Positions 22,560-35,390 of a stretch of DNA of 64,000 bases are shown one piece after another. Location: positions 30,581,274 through 30,645,273 of the forward strand of contig OZ022257.1 in the NCBI GenBank assembly GCA_963978905.1. The letters are read 5' to 3'. The DNA comes from Trichostrongylus colubriformis. Lineage: Eukaryota; Nematoda; Chromadorea; Rhabditida; Trichostrongylidae. The first letter of the stretch is position 1; the number at the start of each line of letters is the position of its first letter. Under the pieces are notes generated by a model. It was given only the letters and a program-made list of their open reading frames with translations. It had not been told where the DNA came from and did not search any database. A program made the position numbers and the translations under genes.

Positions 22560-22885
22560 GTTTTCGAATTTGCGGAATTGCTGAATTGGAATTTGCGGAA
22601 GCGATAAAGGTTTGTATCGATCGGGGGAATTGCGTAGTTTGCGTAATTGTGGAAATGCAGAATTGTGGAGTTTGCGGAGTCGTGTTATCTGCTGAAATGG
22701 ATAAGGTGCATATCGATCTGAAGAATTGTGGAGTTTGCGGGAAAGCATTAATACGTATCGAGTTCGATGCTAGGAAGAGACGAGAGCATTATGAAAAGGA
22801 ATGATATGGAAAGTGCGGAATTGTGGAATTTCCGGCATTGTAGAGTCTGCGGAGTCGTGGAACTCGCGGAAATGCAGAATTGTGG
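22560..22885 (+). repeat. Degenerate short tandem repeat (GAATTGTGGAATTTGCGGA-like)
   Basis: Imperfect units of about 18 bp repeat with GCGGAATTG, GTGGAGTTTGCGG and AATTGTGGAA variants. The cysteine-rich open frame at 22448-22804 is a by-product of this repeat. Confidence 0.7.
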
Positions 22886-23537
22886 AAAGGAGATGTACAT
22901 CGCCTCTTGCAGTTTTGAACGGTGATCTCAAATCTGCCCTTCAAATCTGCTGAAGGATCCTGGGAGCGAAGTTACTCAATCTTGCTGCGAAACTTCTCTG
23001 ATTCTTCATTTTCTGCCTTTGCAAACATGTTTTTCTTAGTGAATCCACCAAATAACCTAGTAGCTGACATAGGTGACTTGGTATTACTCGGAGATGGTAG
23101 TGCCTCCACTCGTTAATTACACGGTCACAAGTTCAGTGAAACCCCGTGTTTTTCTGGAGGATGTCCTCCGTTGACGTGGCAGCTTTGGCAGTGAATATGG
23201 TGTAACAAGGAACTTTAGTTACTCCTAAAAACTTGATAATTGTTTTGTTCGAAAGTTGCGTTGGCGCACCTGCTAACGGTCTTTGCTCTCTGTGGTAGTG
23301 TTCGAGCACTTTGAACACTTGGGAAAAACAATGGTCATCGGCAGCCGAAGAAGGTACAGTAATTATGACATCATGAACCTTCGTGGGAGATTTTCTTCGA
23401 GTCAATAGAGAATTGTAACGTTATGAGTTGTGATGAGTCCTTTTCATCCGATGTTCGCACTGTAGGAGAATTTTTCTTCCCCAGCACCTTGTTTTGGATT
23501 GCCAAATCCCTATTTTAAAAATGAAAAAGTAATTGTA
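22886..23537. other. No recognised feature
   Basis: A 90-codon minus frame (23133-23405) has no motif or splice support. Confidence 0.3.
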
Positions 23538-24245
23538 TTAGGTTGGTGTAAAAGAAGCGCAGGTTCTCAATCCTCTTTTTGAGCGGACCTAACTAGCTGA
23601 GGATGGCTTTATTGATCGAAACAAAAACCATTAGAATTAGTGAATTTGCCAACGATATAAGAATTAGTGAATCTGCCAACGATAAGCATTAACTTATGTC
23701 GCAAGTGTAGAAGAAGTCAAGGGTTTTGGAGACAATAGAGTCGGCGAGAGCGTTTTTGGGATCGTGATGGTTTTCGAATCATCACGATCCCAAAAACGAT
23801 GGCTTTATTGATCGAAATAAAGGAAGTTATCACGTGCCTGAGTAATGGTCTTCGGTGGACGATACGGTGAAGGAACGTTTGGTGAATATGGTGGATGAGG
23901 TAGAGCCTCATAAGCTATTTCGTACATTTATTTTGCAAGGTCGAATGTGCGCGAAGGAGAATTGGTCTCTTCGTATTCACCAATCTCGGGCATGTCAAAG
24001 CTTTTGGTGCATTCCGTCGATTTTTTAGCAATACTTCTCTGACGTAACCATTTCGCTCAGATTCAGATAGCTGTGATGAATGAGACTGGCTGCAGATCAC
24101 TAAAGAGTCATAGGGCTCGTTCTCCATTCTGATATTGCCGGAGCGAAACTTTTGATACCAGCGCTGTAACGTACATTTGTTTACACTTCCCTCGCCCCCA
24201 AAATCGTCGATGTTTCGAGCGGTTTGAGCTCCATTACGCTATCCC
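23538..24245 (-). pseudogene. Mariner remnant, internally deleted
   Basis: The end at 23538 reads TTAGGTTGGTGTAAAAGAA after a TA, a classic mariner tip. On the minus strand a helix-turn-helix part is seen (ARNIDDFGGEGSVNK, then RWYQKFRSGNIRMENEP, about 24230-24105). Further on is PHPPYSPN (about 23900-23880), the motif preceding the third catalytic Asp. The region in between, holding the first two Asp residues, is missing or unrecognisable. The opposite TIR was not found. A perfect short hairpin interrupts it at 23751-23798. Confidence 0.7.
23751..23798. repeat. Perfect 19-bp inverted duplication, 10-bp spacer
   Basis: Arms CGTTTTTGGGATCGTGATG (23751-23769) and its exact reverse complement (23780-23798). 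It lies in the mariner remnant, next to a second partial copy of the CGATGGCTTTATTGATCGAA stretch seen at 23602. Confidence 0.9.
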
Positions 24246-27230
24246 TATGGAAAAGAGCATCGCCGCGTTTCGACATCAGCAATTAGAAATCAAATTATTT
24301 ACAGAAAAAAAACATGATATATTACATGCAATTTTTCGCAGCTCTTCTTCAACGCGTAACCTGCCGAGGCTGTTTTTATCCTTTCTGACCGTATGGTCAG
24401 ATGATTATTGTTACACGATTTGTAATCGTGCAACATCATGAATTGAGCATGTCCAAGCAGGACCACTTTTCGGGTCACATGAAACCTTTTTCTGAAGGCT
24501 AAGGCTGTGAAGATTCGTTTTCGAATATGGAAAACAACATGTGCCAGAGCCAGTAGAAGAGTAATCCTGGTTTCTTCTGTGTAGTGGGGGATAGATGTCC
24601 TCCTCATCTTCAGTTACATCTCCAGTTATTTCAGAAATAATTGTGATTTTTGCCCGGATGGTATAAGAAACTATACAAAGTCGCTGCGCCACATATGCCC
24701 GAGCAAAAGCTTCGGTGGTAACCCCAAATGGTCGGTTTGTGAGGGATATTGTCGCCTCACCTGTCCCCAGAATCAAAAAAATTGCAGCATAGCACAGTTT
24801 AAGTCTGAAGATTCTAATACTTAGGTCTTAAGAAGACCAACGCAAGGAATAGATGTCACATATCATGTAACCCACTTCTCAACCCCAGATGTTTTCTAAG
24901 TGTAGATTATAACTTCTTAAATTTTGAAAAACCATTGTAAGAAGAGCATACGTATGTATAACGTCATAAGGAATGCATTTGTTTTGTCATTTCCTGTTAG
25001 ACATGGTACTCGTGTTGCCAATGTCTCATCTATTTCCAGGAGTAGGAGAGTTTCAGAATTGTTATCCTTCACATTGGAAAACCTATAGTAGTAGCTTTTG
25101 ATTCGACACATTTTCAGAAAACTAAGAAAATTGCGGCTTGAAATTAGTGCAGCACCCTGTGTTGCGCGTGGCTTTTCTGTGACGGTCTTACGCGTATTTT
25201 ATGTGTTAAAGGACCAAAGATAGCTGGATGTGGCAGAATTCTCTATCCCGGCGCGATGTACGAGCTCGCAACACCGTATATGGTTAGATAGAGGCGATTG
25301 CCTTGTTCTACACCTACAATGGGTCGCTGTGGGACCCCACTAGGACACAGCAGTCGCCGTGAACTACGTCGTATAGCGCCCCGCTCACTCATATCGCATC
25401 GCACGTTACATCCAAGTTAGCGTATAGCTATCACGTGTTCCCATGAACGGCTCACATCAGAGATTCGGTGCCCATTAATTCTACTACGCCGGTTGCGTGT
25501 CACTGCGTACAGCTGGCAATTACCCAAGCCTTTCGCCTGATTTTATTCGGCCCTGGAGGGCAGCCTGGGATCTTGTAGTCACCTCACCACTGCATAACAT
25601 TGGTGTTCTCCGTCTTGATCGCTTTTGTAGGCGCATTTATATGACTTCTTGTATCTTCCGCTGTTGAAGTGTTGAAGTGTGCTAGATCAGAGTAGTTTTT
25701 GCACGGTGCGACGCTGCAACGGCGCCTTGGATTCATGCTTTAGGCTTATGCTGTGGCGAAGAACTTGCACTTCTTATCCTTCAATCCAGAAGTGTTATAT
25801 GATGGGTGGCAAAACTCTCATTGAAAAAGCGCCTCAGGATTTATCATCCGGCAGTACTCGAGTCAAGTTGCTTCAACCGCCGGCAAAGCTGACGTGCAGG
25901 TGTTCCCACCAGTGTTCCGCGAGGTCAGGTCACCGGTGCTGCGTGAAGAACAATCCACTACAGAAACGATGAAATTAACATTTTCATGAGACTAAAACTT
26001 TATATTACGAACTGTTACAGTAACTAGCTTCTACCTTGTCTATGGATCCTACTTGCTGTCAAATAGAAATTTCATTTCATGGGAGATGTTACAACTCAAG
26101 TAATTGTATTATAAACATCCGACTTTATTACATATTTACCTTCAAAGATAACAGCCTTACTTCTTTGTTCTTTATCTTGGGCATAAGTGGAGCAGGTACG
26201 TAGCCAAAATCTCGACATCAGTATCTCAGTCGTCCTGCAAGGCAAACCCACTCATGGGCGACCTAGCCCCATCTAAACACCGGAACACTTGCCACACTCC
26301 GCTGCTGCGAGGGAACAAGCTCGCGGCCGGTGACAGCCTCTCGCCCGTCTGCATCTACCACAACAGCTAATAATGCGAAGGGGCGCGAATGAGTAGAAGT
26401 GGGAAGCGGGTCTTCCAGTTCCGGTCTATCGAGTTTTTCGCCATTTTACTTCGTTCTTTATCTACTCTTACACTGCTGGGCACCCCTTCTTTCCTATTCC
26501 GCAAATAATTCCACTGTGATTCGAAATCGACCGTCTGTGAAGTACCATTCTGTCCCGAAGCGTCATGTTGATCTAAATGCACATGAAACAGTGTGAGACT
26601 ATCGGGCACGTGTAGACCAGCAGTTTTCGACAAGAATACGAGTTGGGGAGAGGGGCGATCCATTGTGCTCTCCTTCACTGACGCCGATGTAAGGCGTAGA
26701 CCGAAACGATCGATGGGCGACTCAATCTGCTGGGATGTGCAAGGATTTACTTGGATGGAATACACGAAAGCGGAAGAAATAAAATTTTCCACATAATTGC
26801 GATTAGGGCAGACAACACACGTGTTAAGCACGTTTACTGCAAAACGTAGTTCTACTGCAAAACGATTATAACCAGGCATAAGCTTACGGTACCTACCCCT
26901 AATGACAGCCGGTTCAGTAGAATTAGTGGGCTCCCACAGATTCACGTAGACGTGACTGATACGCTAGCGATCGTCTGCGTTGTGGAGCACATATGCCAAT
27001 GAGATCGACAGAGAGAATAAGAATTCCGCTTTCGGACTTTCAGCTGCATGTTTTTGTCTCTTTTCAATGAGTGCTGGAAGCTTTTCGCTCTACAGCAATC
27101 AGCCAAATTGCCCTCTGGTGTTCAGTAAATTGAAGGAATACTGAAAGAAGTGGACTTTCCCATAGATCACTTTAAAATGTGCTTGCAGATTGTTCCTGTT
27201 CGCCTTTACTTTTCCCTTTTTCCCCTTTAG
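24246..27230. other. Long stretch without a supportable gene
   Basis: The longest frame is 192 codons on minus (26367-26945). Its 3' third resembles the MITE family B interior (TTTTCGCCATTTTACTTCGTTC, here split), so it is not credible as a gene. Upstream exons of the acetyltransferase-like gene may be hidden here; none could be chosen. Confidence 0.35.
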
Positions 27231-27418
27231 TGTTTGTATTCGTTTCTAGTTTTGCTGGTTTAGGCTGCTCCGGAGTATTTGTGACCATTCCGACAGAGTA
27301 TGAGGATCACGTCAGTTTTTATTCGAGGATAGGCTTTTCGGAACTTGGAAAAACAATTGATGGACGATTCACAATATTTGGCCACCGGCTCACAGTCGAT
27401 GAAGCTCTTCAGGAATAA
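27231..27418 (+). CDS. Last exon of a GNAT acetyltransferase-like gene
   Basis: The exon follows a polypyrimidine tract ending CCCCTTTAG (27230) or TTTCTAG (27249) and ends with TAA at 27416-27418. The peptide LGCSGVFVTIPTEYEDHVSFYSRIGFSEL fits the C-terminal half of the GNAT fold: a beta strand (GVFVTI), then a helix with FYSRIGF, the usual FYxRxGF signature, then a final strand (RFTIFGHRL). GNAT enzymes move acetyl from acetyl-CoA to an amine; the substrate cannot be told. The acetyl-CoA binding loop (Q/RxxGxG/A) should lie in an upstream exon that I could not find, so the gene may be truncated. Confidence 0.6.
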
Positions 27419-27806
27419 ATCACTGCACGCCTTCATTTTCTTACGAAGGGTTTATGCGCATGGCGTAATACCTGAATGTTTGTACCTTTATACGTTGCTA
27501 CTCATTTCCAATCTGCTGGTATTTTTTTGCTGTTGATGTCTCATGAGTTCAGTAGCTGAATCTCGTGCTTCGCTCACATCTCCGTATTACAGATTAACAT
27601 GGTTGTTTTCACTATGACAGTTTTGTGAACGGATTTGATCGTGAATTCGTTAATCAGCCCAAAATGATTTGTGGGCACATGTGACTCAAATGCAAGGGGC
27701 TGCTACCCATCCTAAGTTTTCGAAATAAACGCAGAAAACGCGAATACGTGTTTTCTCGTATTTTGGTTATGACTTGATTTCAATGCGTAGTTCCTAAATA
27801 GATGTA
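27419..27806. other. 3' flank of acetyltransferase exon
   Basis: AT-rich. AATAAA-like GAAATAAACG at about 27720 could serve for polyadenylation. Nothing else was seen. Confidence 0.3.
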
Positions 27807-28401
27807 CAGGGGGTGCCAAAAACGAGAAATTTGCTCACAGCTCTCATCCACCAAGTGTACAAGACGATGGTAAGGAAATAGATAAAAGTTTGGGGGCGAA
27901 ATGTTCCTTGAATGATCCTCTAAGGGCAGGACCAAGCTGAGGCTTACTACTATCATCGTCATAGAAATATGGAGCCTTCAGTCGGTACAGTCGGGCTATA
28001 GAGCACCTACGGCATTATGGTACACCTAAAAGCACAACCAGCTTCCGTGACACGTCTCTCTTGGGAAGCTTCCTGAAAATTGACCTTTCATTTCGTCGAA
28101 CTAAAGCCCTCGCTGCTTACATAACGCTGCTGGGATCCGAAGTATCATTTTTCATGCCTCAAGCCTGCCTCCGAAGAGGTTTTAATGGTGATAGCGCATG
28201 CTGATTCTGGGAAACGAAGAGCGCTGGGAACCTGAAAAAAGGAATGTTAAGGAGCACCACCCAATATGAATCCCCTCAGTATCAGGAGTGAACGGGCCTT
28301 AGCAAGGTAGTGAAAGAGGGCGTACCTCGTCAGAATCAGCTAAAGTTCGACTAATATAGCGTTAAATTGGAGGAGAAAAAATCACTTTTTTTGCACCCCG
28401 G
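27807..28401 (+). mobile_element. Short TIR element with GGGGGTGCCA ends, copy 2
   Basis: It is flanked by TA at 27805-27806 and 28402-28403. Tips CAGGGGGTGCCAAAAACG and its inverted partner at the right (TTTTTTTGCACCCCGG). The interior is collinear with 21771-22460 but shorter. The coding remnant is broken by many stops. Confidence 0.7.
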
Positions 28402-28403
28402 TA

Positions 28404-29235
28404 TACACCACTGCTGGTTATAACTACAGTGAGCGTGGCTTGCTTATGAGTGCCCGCTGACGGTGTGAGGCAGTGAAGCGATCGAAATCAAGATTTCCTA
28501 GTTCTTGAAGTCATAATGCTGTAAAGCTTAACGATATATAAAGTATAGGTGAGGGGTATATAAATCCAGAAATTATGCATAGAGATGGAATTATAACGAA
28601 AAAACGGAACAAGCCGATCCGCGTTTCGTGTTTACTTTCGAAAACTCGGGGCGGGTATGTATCTACGTGCAACTGTCACTGATCTTTCTACATGAGGAGT
28701 TGTCAGCTTCACCTCTCACCATTAACTTATCTAACGTGCCTAATTTGTATCTATATGAGAGTTTCCTCGATCAATGCTGTGCGGAATGTCATTTTCACAG
28801 TGAACATGATTATTTAAGCTCTTTCAAATGGAGAGAATCGCACCATTCCTCAACGGCCCCGCCTCTTTGGAGGAAAATCACGCGACAGAGTGACCACTAG
28901 AAAAGTTCGTCAACGGTTGTCATCTTTTTATGAGTAGTTATGGTATGATTACCGATTGACGTCATTTTTTGGAGGGGACGGCTTGAGTCCAGGGGGGGGG
29001 GGAGGAGTTGCCGCCGGAATTTTGGAGTTGGAAGGGTCGTATTTGCATGAAATTCTGAAGGGGTTTACCGGAGACCCTTGCTAAGGAGGAGGGGGCGTAT
29101 TTATCTAAAGTTTGCACGACAAGGCTTGATCCTGCTTGCAATAGCTGCCAGTCGTGGTCACTGGAAAAGCAAGAAACATTTTCAACCAACATTTCGTAGT
29201 AGCATCTCGCCAAAATAGATGCGATCATCTTCGGC
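28404..29235. other. No recognised feature
   Basis: It has a G run of about 11 near 28991. A 90-codon frame at 28628-28900 lacks motifs. Confidence 0.3.
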
Positions 29236-29722
29236 ATAAAGACACCAGAAGGGGACAATTGGCTTACGGTAGAACAGACGTAGTGTGGACGAGTTTAAGT
29301 GGCCGTCATTGCACAAACTCGCCAATTTGACGTAGGCACGATGCCAAAATGAGATGTTTCTATTAGAAATTTGTTTTTTCTTCTCACTTTTTACTTTGTT
29401 CTTTCTTATATTGTTTCTAGATGTACTTACATGAATGCTAATGTAGTGGGCCTGACTCGCAGCGCAGTGGAGTGGGAATGGCCTTTCCACTGCGCTGCGA
29501 GTCAGGTGCTACAACTAACATTGGCCCGCGGCCGGTCTCCTACAGCGGACAACTCGGAAGGTCTGTGAAATGATGCGAATTGGATGCGAATACACACCGC
29601 AGCGATGCGCTCTTGGATCCGGGCTTTTTCATCGATTATCGCTTCTAACCTTGAGTGTTCGTTACAAAATGCTCATTTCTTTGCATCTTTCTCTTGTTTC
29701 GGACCTCTTTCGGTTCTTTTAA
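29236..29722 (-). mobile_element. TTAA-flanked MITE, family D copy 3
   Basis: An inverted copy of 688-1153. TTAA is kept at 29719-29722; the other border has become ATAA. A perfect 21-bp inverted duplication (29451-29471 and 29486-29506, 14-bp spacer) sits inside it and is absent from the other two copies. Confidence 0.75.
29451..29506. repeat. Perfect 21-bp inverted duplication
   Basis: Arms begin CCTGACTCGCAGCGCAGTGG and mirror exactly. The sister copies at 688 and 10813 have the sequence only once. Confidence 0.9.
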
Positions 29723-30292
29723 GCACAACGCTGAAATGGCGAGGGAGAGCATCTGCCATTGGGCGTAAGTGATGGACGCCCAAATCGTCCCATGCTTTAC
29801 TGAGGAGCGGTTGAATGGCAAGGAGTATCTCTGGCTTAGCGCTGTTCAAAGGAGAATAGTCAAGCAGCTCAAAAAAACCGGAAAAGGGAGCAATGCAGAT
29901 GGCATCCGAGTTAAAGCAAATCAGCCGATCAACTCAATGATTTCATGGAGCGACACGCGTACGTGCTCGCATAATCTCCCTTTTCGGGTCCAAAACGGAC
30001 GAGTTCTGGCTGGAAGCAGCCGTGGACCATATTCGTTCTGCACGGGAAGGACCCGAGGTCGATGTGGCCATTCGAAATGTGATACATATGGTCCAACGCT
30101 TTTCCGGACGCTGATCTCAACTCTGCATTTCAAATTTGCAGAACGATGCCCTGAGCGGAGTTATGGTGGTTTTTTTAAAGGAAACAATGCATTACATGGT
30201 AGGTTTGGAATCCCGTAGCACGCGAGCCAGACGTTCTCGCGCAAAACCAATGTTGAGATTTGTGTTCAGGGAATCAAATCACCCTAAAGGAC

Positions 30293-30568
30293 AGGGTTTG
30301 TGCAGATATGACAGCGAATCGCGCGACCGCCTACGCGAGCAGCGCGGCAAGTACGAGTTGTTTGGAATTCCGCTCAAGACGCAATGAGCTGGTACCGTGA
30401 GGGACCTTTAAAGGTAGGCGAACTCTCGAAGCATTCAACTCGCAATCTTCAAAGGTCCCCAACGGTACCAGCCCATGGTGTCTTGAGCGGAATTTCAAAC
30501 GACTCGTACTGATGGCGCCGCGAGCGGGAGGCCGCGAAGCGATTCGCTGTCATATCTGCACACACCCC
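30293..30568. mobile_element. Foldback element nested in family H
   Basis: Arms of about 115 bp (30293-30410 and 30453-30568) are imperfect inverted repeats with landmarks GTGCAGATATGACAGCGAAT and CGCTCAAGAC. The family H sequence (CCCTAAAGGACA) continues on both sides. Confidence 0.7.
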
Positions 30569-31519
30569 AAAGGACATATTTTCAGCCAGTTCGAGAATTG
30601 ACCAAATTTTCGAAAGATTCGTGGCCTATTGGGTGGCAATCTATTCAACAAAGGAGAAGTCGTTGACTTTTGCCTAGCAAATGCTCCTATTTGGCGCTTC
30701 TTACGTACATTTCTTGCATGGGCATCTGTGATAGATATGTCTAACAAGGGAAGGACCTCAGGTCGAAGTGGCCATTCGGAATTGGATACATATGGTCCGA
30801 CGTATTTTCGGACGCTGATCTCGAATCTCTATTCGAAATTTGCAGAACGATTCTCTGAGCGGAGTTATGGAGGTTTTTTGAAAAAACAGTACTATTTTAT
30901 GATAGGTTTGGAAGCCCATAGCACGCGAACCAGACGTTCTTGCGCAAAACTAGGGCGATTTTCGTGTTTAGAGAGTCAAACTACCCCAAGGAGCAAGTTT
31001 TCAGCCAATTCGAGAATTTGACTCAATTTCGGAAAATTCATGGGCTATTGGGTGGCAGCACTTTGAACAAAGGCGAAGTCGTTGACCCTTGCCTAGGAAG
31101 TGCTCCTATTTGACGCTTGTTTCGTACATTTAGTGCGATGGACAAGTGTGAAAGGTATGTGTAGGCTATCTTGTTCAGGTTGCAGGGTTTTCTGTAGAAG
31201 AAAATTCAAAAACTACCACCTTATCCCTTGACCACCCCCAATTTTCCGAAGTTGGACCGAAAACTGGATTTGGCTGAAAATTTGCACAAAGGGGTAATTC
31301 GACCCCCTCTGCGCGAATATAGTAATCTTTTTACGCAACAACGCTTAATTCGTGTGGTATGGGAGTCTCTTCGGCCTAATATGCTTCCCCTGTGAGCATT
31401 GTTAGTAGTTGGAAATAACGTGGCGGAGTGATGGGTGCGGTAGGTTCCTGTACAAAGAAACGTCGAGAAGTGAAAGAAAAGCACTTACTGACAAGTAAAG
31501 ACAAAGTGCAAAAAAAAAA

Positions 31520-31612
31520 CACGCACCGGCGGGGAGCAAACCCACGACCCTTGCCCTGCAGATCCGGAACACTACCAGTGATCCACTGAGGCCGTTGCTT
31601 GCTAAGCAAGCG
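31520..31612 (-). ncRNA. tRNA-like module in family H
   Basis: On the minus strand: GCCTCAGTGGATCACTGG (A-box-like), then GTGGGTTTGCTCCCCGCC (B-box-like), then a run of T near 31511 that could end Pol III transcription. It is degenerate. Confidence 0.4.
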
Positions 31613-33154
31613 GCCGTGCTGATGAAATGGTGCCTCATCACAGAAAAACCTTCATAACTTTGCTCAGAGAATCGTTCTGCAAATTTTGAATGCAGATTGG
31701 GGATCAGCATCCGAAAATGCGTCTTACCATATGTATCCCATTCCGAATGGGCACTTCGACCTGGGGTCCTTCCCTTGTAAGTTATCTTTGTCATGGTTAA
31801 TGGCTTCTTTATAGCAGTTTCAAAAATGTGTTACTTGCAACACGGCCACCCCTTATTATCAGAAGTTAAGCCAAAAACTCTATTTGGCTAAATTTTCATA
31901 ACTAAGGAAGATATTTCATTTCCCATGGAACTTTGAAATGAGACCCGGGGGGGGGGGATTTCGAACGCTGATTATAACTGTGAAAACCAAAATTGCTAAA
32001 TGGCATTCCGAAGCGAGCTACGAGGGGTCAAAGTTTGCCTGTGACCTGCCTGTGACATCTCAATGGCGGGGCGCTTCGTCATCAGGATGACTAGAGCAGA
32101 TCTACGCCGGTGCGGCTTTCTTTGCATTTTGTGTTCCATTGTCAGTAAGTGCTTTTCTTTCACTTATAAACGTTTCCTTGTATGATATTCGCGCGTAGGG
32201 GGTCGAATTGCCCCTCTGTCCCAATTTCCAGCCGGATCCAGTTTTTGGCCAACTTTGGAAAATCAGGGGTTGCCAGGGTTAAGTACGAGTTTTTGAATTT
32301 CCTTCCACAAAAAATCCTGCAAGCTGAACAAGATAGCCTAAACATACCTATCACACTTGCCCATCACACTAAACGCACGTAACAAGCGCCAAATAAGAGC
32401 ATTTGCTGGGGAAGGGTGAACGACTACTCCTTCGTCAAATGGGTTGCCAGCCAATAGCTCATCAATTTTTCCGAAATTTGGTCAAATTCTCGAATTAGCT
32501 GAAAACTTGTCCCATAGGGTAATTTGATCCCCTGAACACGAAAATCACAATGGTTTTGCGTGAAAACGTATGGCTCGCGCGCTATGGGCTCCCAAACATA
32601 CCATGAAATGGCATTACTCTTTTTTTTCAGAAAAACCTTCATAACTTCATTCAGGTAATTGTTTGACAGATTCTGAATACAGATTTGAGATCAGCATTTA
32701 AAAGCGCGCATAGTGGTATGTGTCTCATTGCAAATGGCCATTTTGACAAACCGTCTGATGGCAAAGTGCCTCGCCAATGAGGTGTCACAGGCAAACTTTG
32801 ACCCATCGTAACTCGCTTCAGGATGCAATTTAGCAATTTTGGTTTCCACAGTTATAATCAGCGTTCGAAGCTCTATCGATCCCCCGGGTCTCATTTCAAA
32901 GTTCCATGGGAAGTAAAATCCCTTCCCTAGTCAGAGGGGTTATCCGACCTCCAGAGTGCGATATCACATTCTTTTTGCGAAATAGCGTCAAATTTGCAAT
33001 CAATACGTTATGGGAGTCTGCTCAGTCGAAAAAGGTTGGATGGCGGTGCTCCATCCGCGTCCTGATGTCAAGAGGACCATCAAAATAAGGTGATATCAAA
33101 GAGGAAGTGTTTTGTGTAGAAAGTAGAAAAAATTCAACAAATTGCAAAAGCAAA

Positions 33155-33232
33155 GGCTCCATAAGGATCTGAACCATCGTCTTCAGTCTATAAAGAGAGA
33201 TACTCACCGCACTACCAGTCAGCTGCTGGCAG
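33155..33232 (-). ncRNA. tRNA-like module in family H
   Basis: Minus strand: GCAGCTGACTGGTAGTGCGG (A-box-like) and ATGGTTCAGATCC (B-box-like). It is placed next to the CTCCGCTCAGA module just as the tRNA-like sequence at 31520-31612 is. Confidence 0.4.
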
Positions 33233-33399
33233 TTCTTGCGATTGTGATTTATTTGAGCCGACTCTCGTTGAAAAACGGCTTTGTAACTCCGCTCAGATAA
33301 TCGTTCCGCAAATTTGGAATGCAGATTCGATATCAGCGTCTAAAATCATCGGACTATAGGGCCACTTCGACCTCGGGTCTTAGAACAGAGTTGATTTCA

Positions 33400-34490
33400 C
33401 CAGGTCGCTGACTGGATGACACAGCATAAATTTTAACCAGCCTGATTTCTCTGTTCGGGGGCTATGGATGGCAGAGTTGGCACAACTCCTCACAATTTAT
33501 TCGATTCCTTGATGTCTTACACAATTCAGATAATTTGCAGGACATATCTGCAGGTTGACGGCAGATAATATTCCTGACCGTATTCGTAGTACGTACGGGC
33601 CACAGGCGATCTTGCCAAATCATAGAAACATAAGAAATGTTCGTGCTCATCTGTGCACTAAGTGAAATTTATGTTGATACCTATTTCCTAATATGGAAAG
33701 ATTTCGTGGAGCAGTCAATACTTTGTCGGACCCTGTACATCAATTGGAGAAACGACCTCATCTCATGATGACGTAACATATGATATCACACTTTTTTTTG
33801 CAGCATCTTATTTACAGTCTTTGAAATATGACGGAGAAATGAGAAGCATTCCGTCGTTAAGGTTCCGTCGTTAAATCTTTTTTTCTTCAGGGAAGACCAC
33901 GCATTCCCTTCTCGTCAAGAGTCATAGCGGCATGGAATGCGATGTGACCAATACAAAGGCTTATTGGGATGAACCGACTTCCATTCTGCGCTTCATCCTC
34001 CCACAATAATCTCTTGGTTACGACATGAACCCTGCATATCAGTTGACAAGAAGTGTGGGGCCTTGGTTGACTTCGTAAATCTCTGAGGAAAACAAACAGT
34101 AAGGAAGGAATATCGGAGAGAAACGTGGTTTTGTCAAGCTTCCCGCTGGAACCAATGCCTAAGTTATAGCAGTAATCAAAACCACTGCTGGCTAAATTGA
34201 TATTGATCCACAAAAAGATCTTTGAGAACCTTTCATTTACTCAACAATATCTCAAGACAGGAGAAGCGAAGAACGAATGTATAGGCAAAGAATTCTATAC
34301 ATCAGTTTACAGTAAAAAAACATAGCTGCATTTGATCGTGTCAGCCCTCCTTTGAGTCCTTAATCATCAATTCATCATCGACCAAAGGTATTAGTTCATT
34401 CCATAAGCAGCTTTCAAATGAAAATTTTTCCTAGATAATGACATATTTTCACAGCATGTCATATATCATTCAGAAGAGATTTTCTGCTCT
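33400..34490. other. No recognised feature
   Basis: A 108-codon minus frame (33887-34213) has no motif I recognise. Confidence 0.3.
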
Positions 34491-34494
34491 ATGA

Positions 34495-35390
34495 AATGAC
34501 ATGTTCAGTTTCTATGAGCGTCGTAATGGGACCGATTTTCAGGCTGGTTGGTTCAGTCGATAAAAATCGAACAAACCGGAAATTGATTAAAACATTATAT
34601 TCTACTCTAGGAAAATTGACCAATCGTGTGTCCCGTACTTAGCCCCGACCACTTCTGCATGTTCCACCAATTGGTTCCTTGAGAAGTCAAGTCGCTCTTT
34701 TTCACATTCCTTTTTTTCACCACAACTCGATGAGTTTTGGCAATTTCTTTGACCCAGGCAAGAAAATTTCAATCAGTTGGGAGAGTGGTGAAAAGTCAAG
34801 TACAAGTAATGAGTAGGGACCGGGAAACATCACTGACCAGATTTCTTGAATTTCTGTTGAAAAAATAAAATGCGCAATAATGCCAAATGGACCGCTATCA
34901 TACCTTTAAAATTCAATATGAATCACAGTCGAAACAAAACCGAAACACATTTTGGACAGATCAGACAAAATCTACGGAATGGTTCATAAAGCAATGCTGA
35001 GAAAGGTGAAAGGACAATTTTCATTCCGAATAGAGGTGAGTGCTTTCGAAAAAAGGAATTCAGAAAAAGAACGACGACTTCTCGATCAACTAAGTTTGGA
35101 AATTGCAGAAGAGGTCGGGGCTACGTACGGAACACATGACTGGTTGATTTCCCAATGTGAAATATGCTGTTTCAATTAATGGCCGATTTAGCCAACTTTT
35201 GTCGACTGGACCTACCTCTTCGCCAGCTAGAGTACTGATCCCATTCTAGAATACTCAAAAACCAAACATCAGTTTTCAGAGCAGATCTCTTTCAAATGAT
35301 TCATGAGATGCCGCAAAAACATGCAACTTTATAAGAAAATTCTTGCTTGAAAAAACGACACTTTTTCTGGAATGACCCAATATAATAGGA
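34495..35390. repeat. Element with long inverted ends (family I)
   Basis: The left end, reverse-complemented, resembles the right end: TTAATCAATTTCCGGTTTG against TTCAATTAATGGCCGATTTA, followed by GACTG.ACC and GATC..CCATT. A relative of the right end is at 58420-58640. Both right ends finish GGAATGACCCAATA. The interior includes a 75-codon frame without motifs. Confidence 0.5.

Larger units (their letters stand above)
30050..33400. repeat. Repeat family H mosaic, both orientations
   Basis: A module recurs at about 30055-30185 (+), 30740-30900 (+), 31640-31790 (-), 32620-32760 (-) and 33270-33390 (-). It contains GAAGGACC.GAGGTCGA.GTGGCCATTC, TTCGGACGCTGATCTC and GAGCGGAGTTATG, followed by GCACGCGAACCAGACGTTC and TCAGCCAATTCGAGAATTTG modules. 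Other copies are at 43790-44440 and 52900-53520. No transposase or RT is recognised, so the class is unknown. Open frames here are short and not conserved between copies. Confidence 0.7.

Noticed and set aside
22448..22804. Cysteine-rich 118-codon frame
   Set aside because: Its regular Cys/Val pattern comes from an underlying degenerate 18-bp tandem repeat.
26367..26945. 192-codon minus-strand frame, the longest on that side
   Set aside because: One end resembles the MITE family B interior, no domain is recognised and no splice context exists.
29769..30218. 149-codon plus frame
   Set aside because: The second half is the family H repeat; the first half has no recognised motif.
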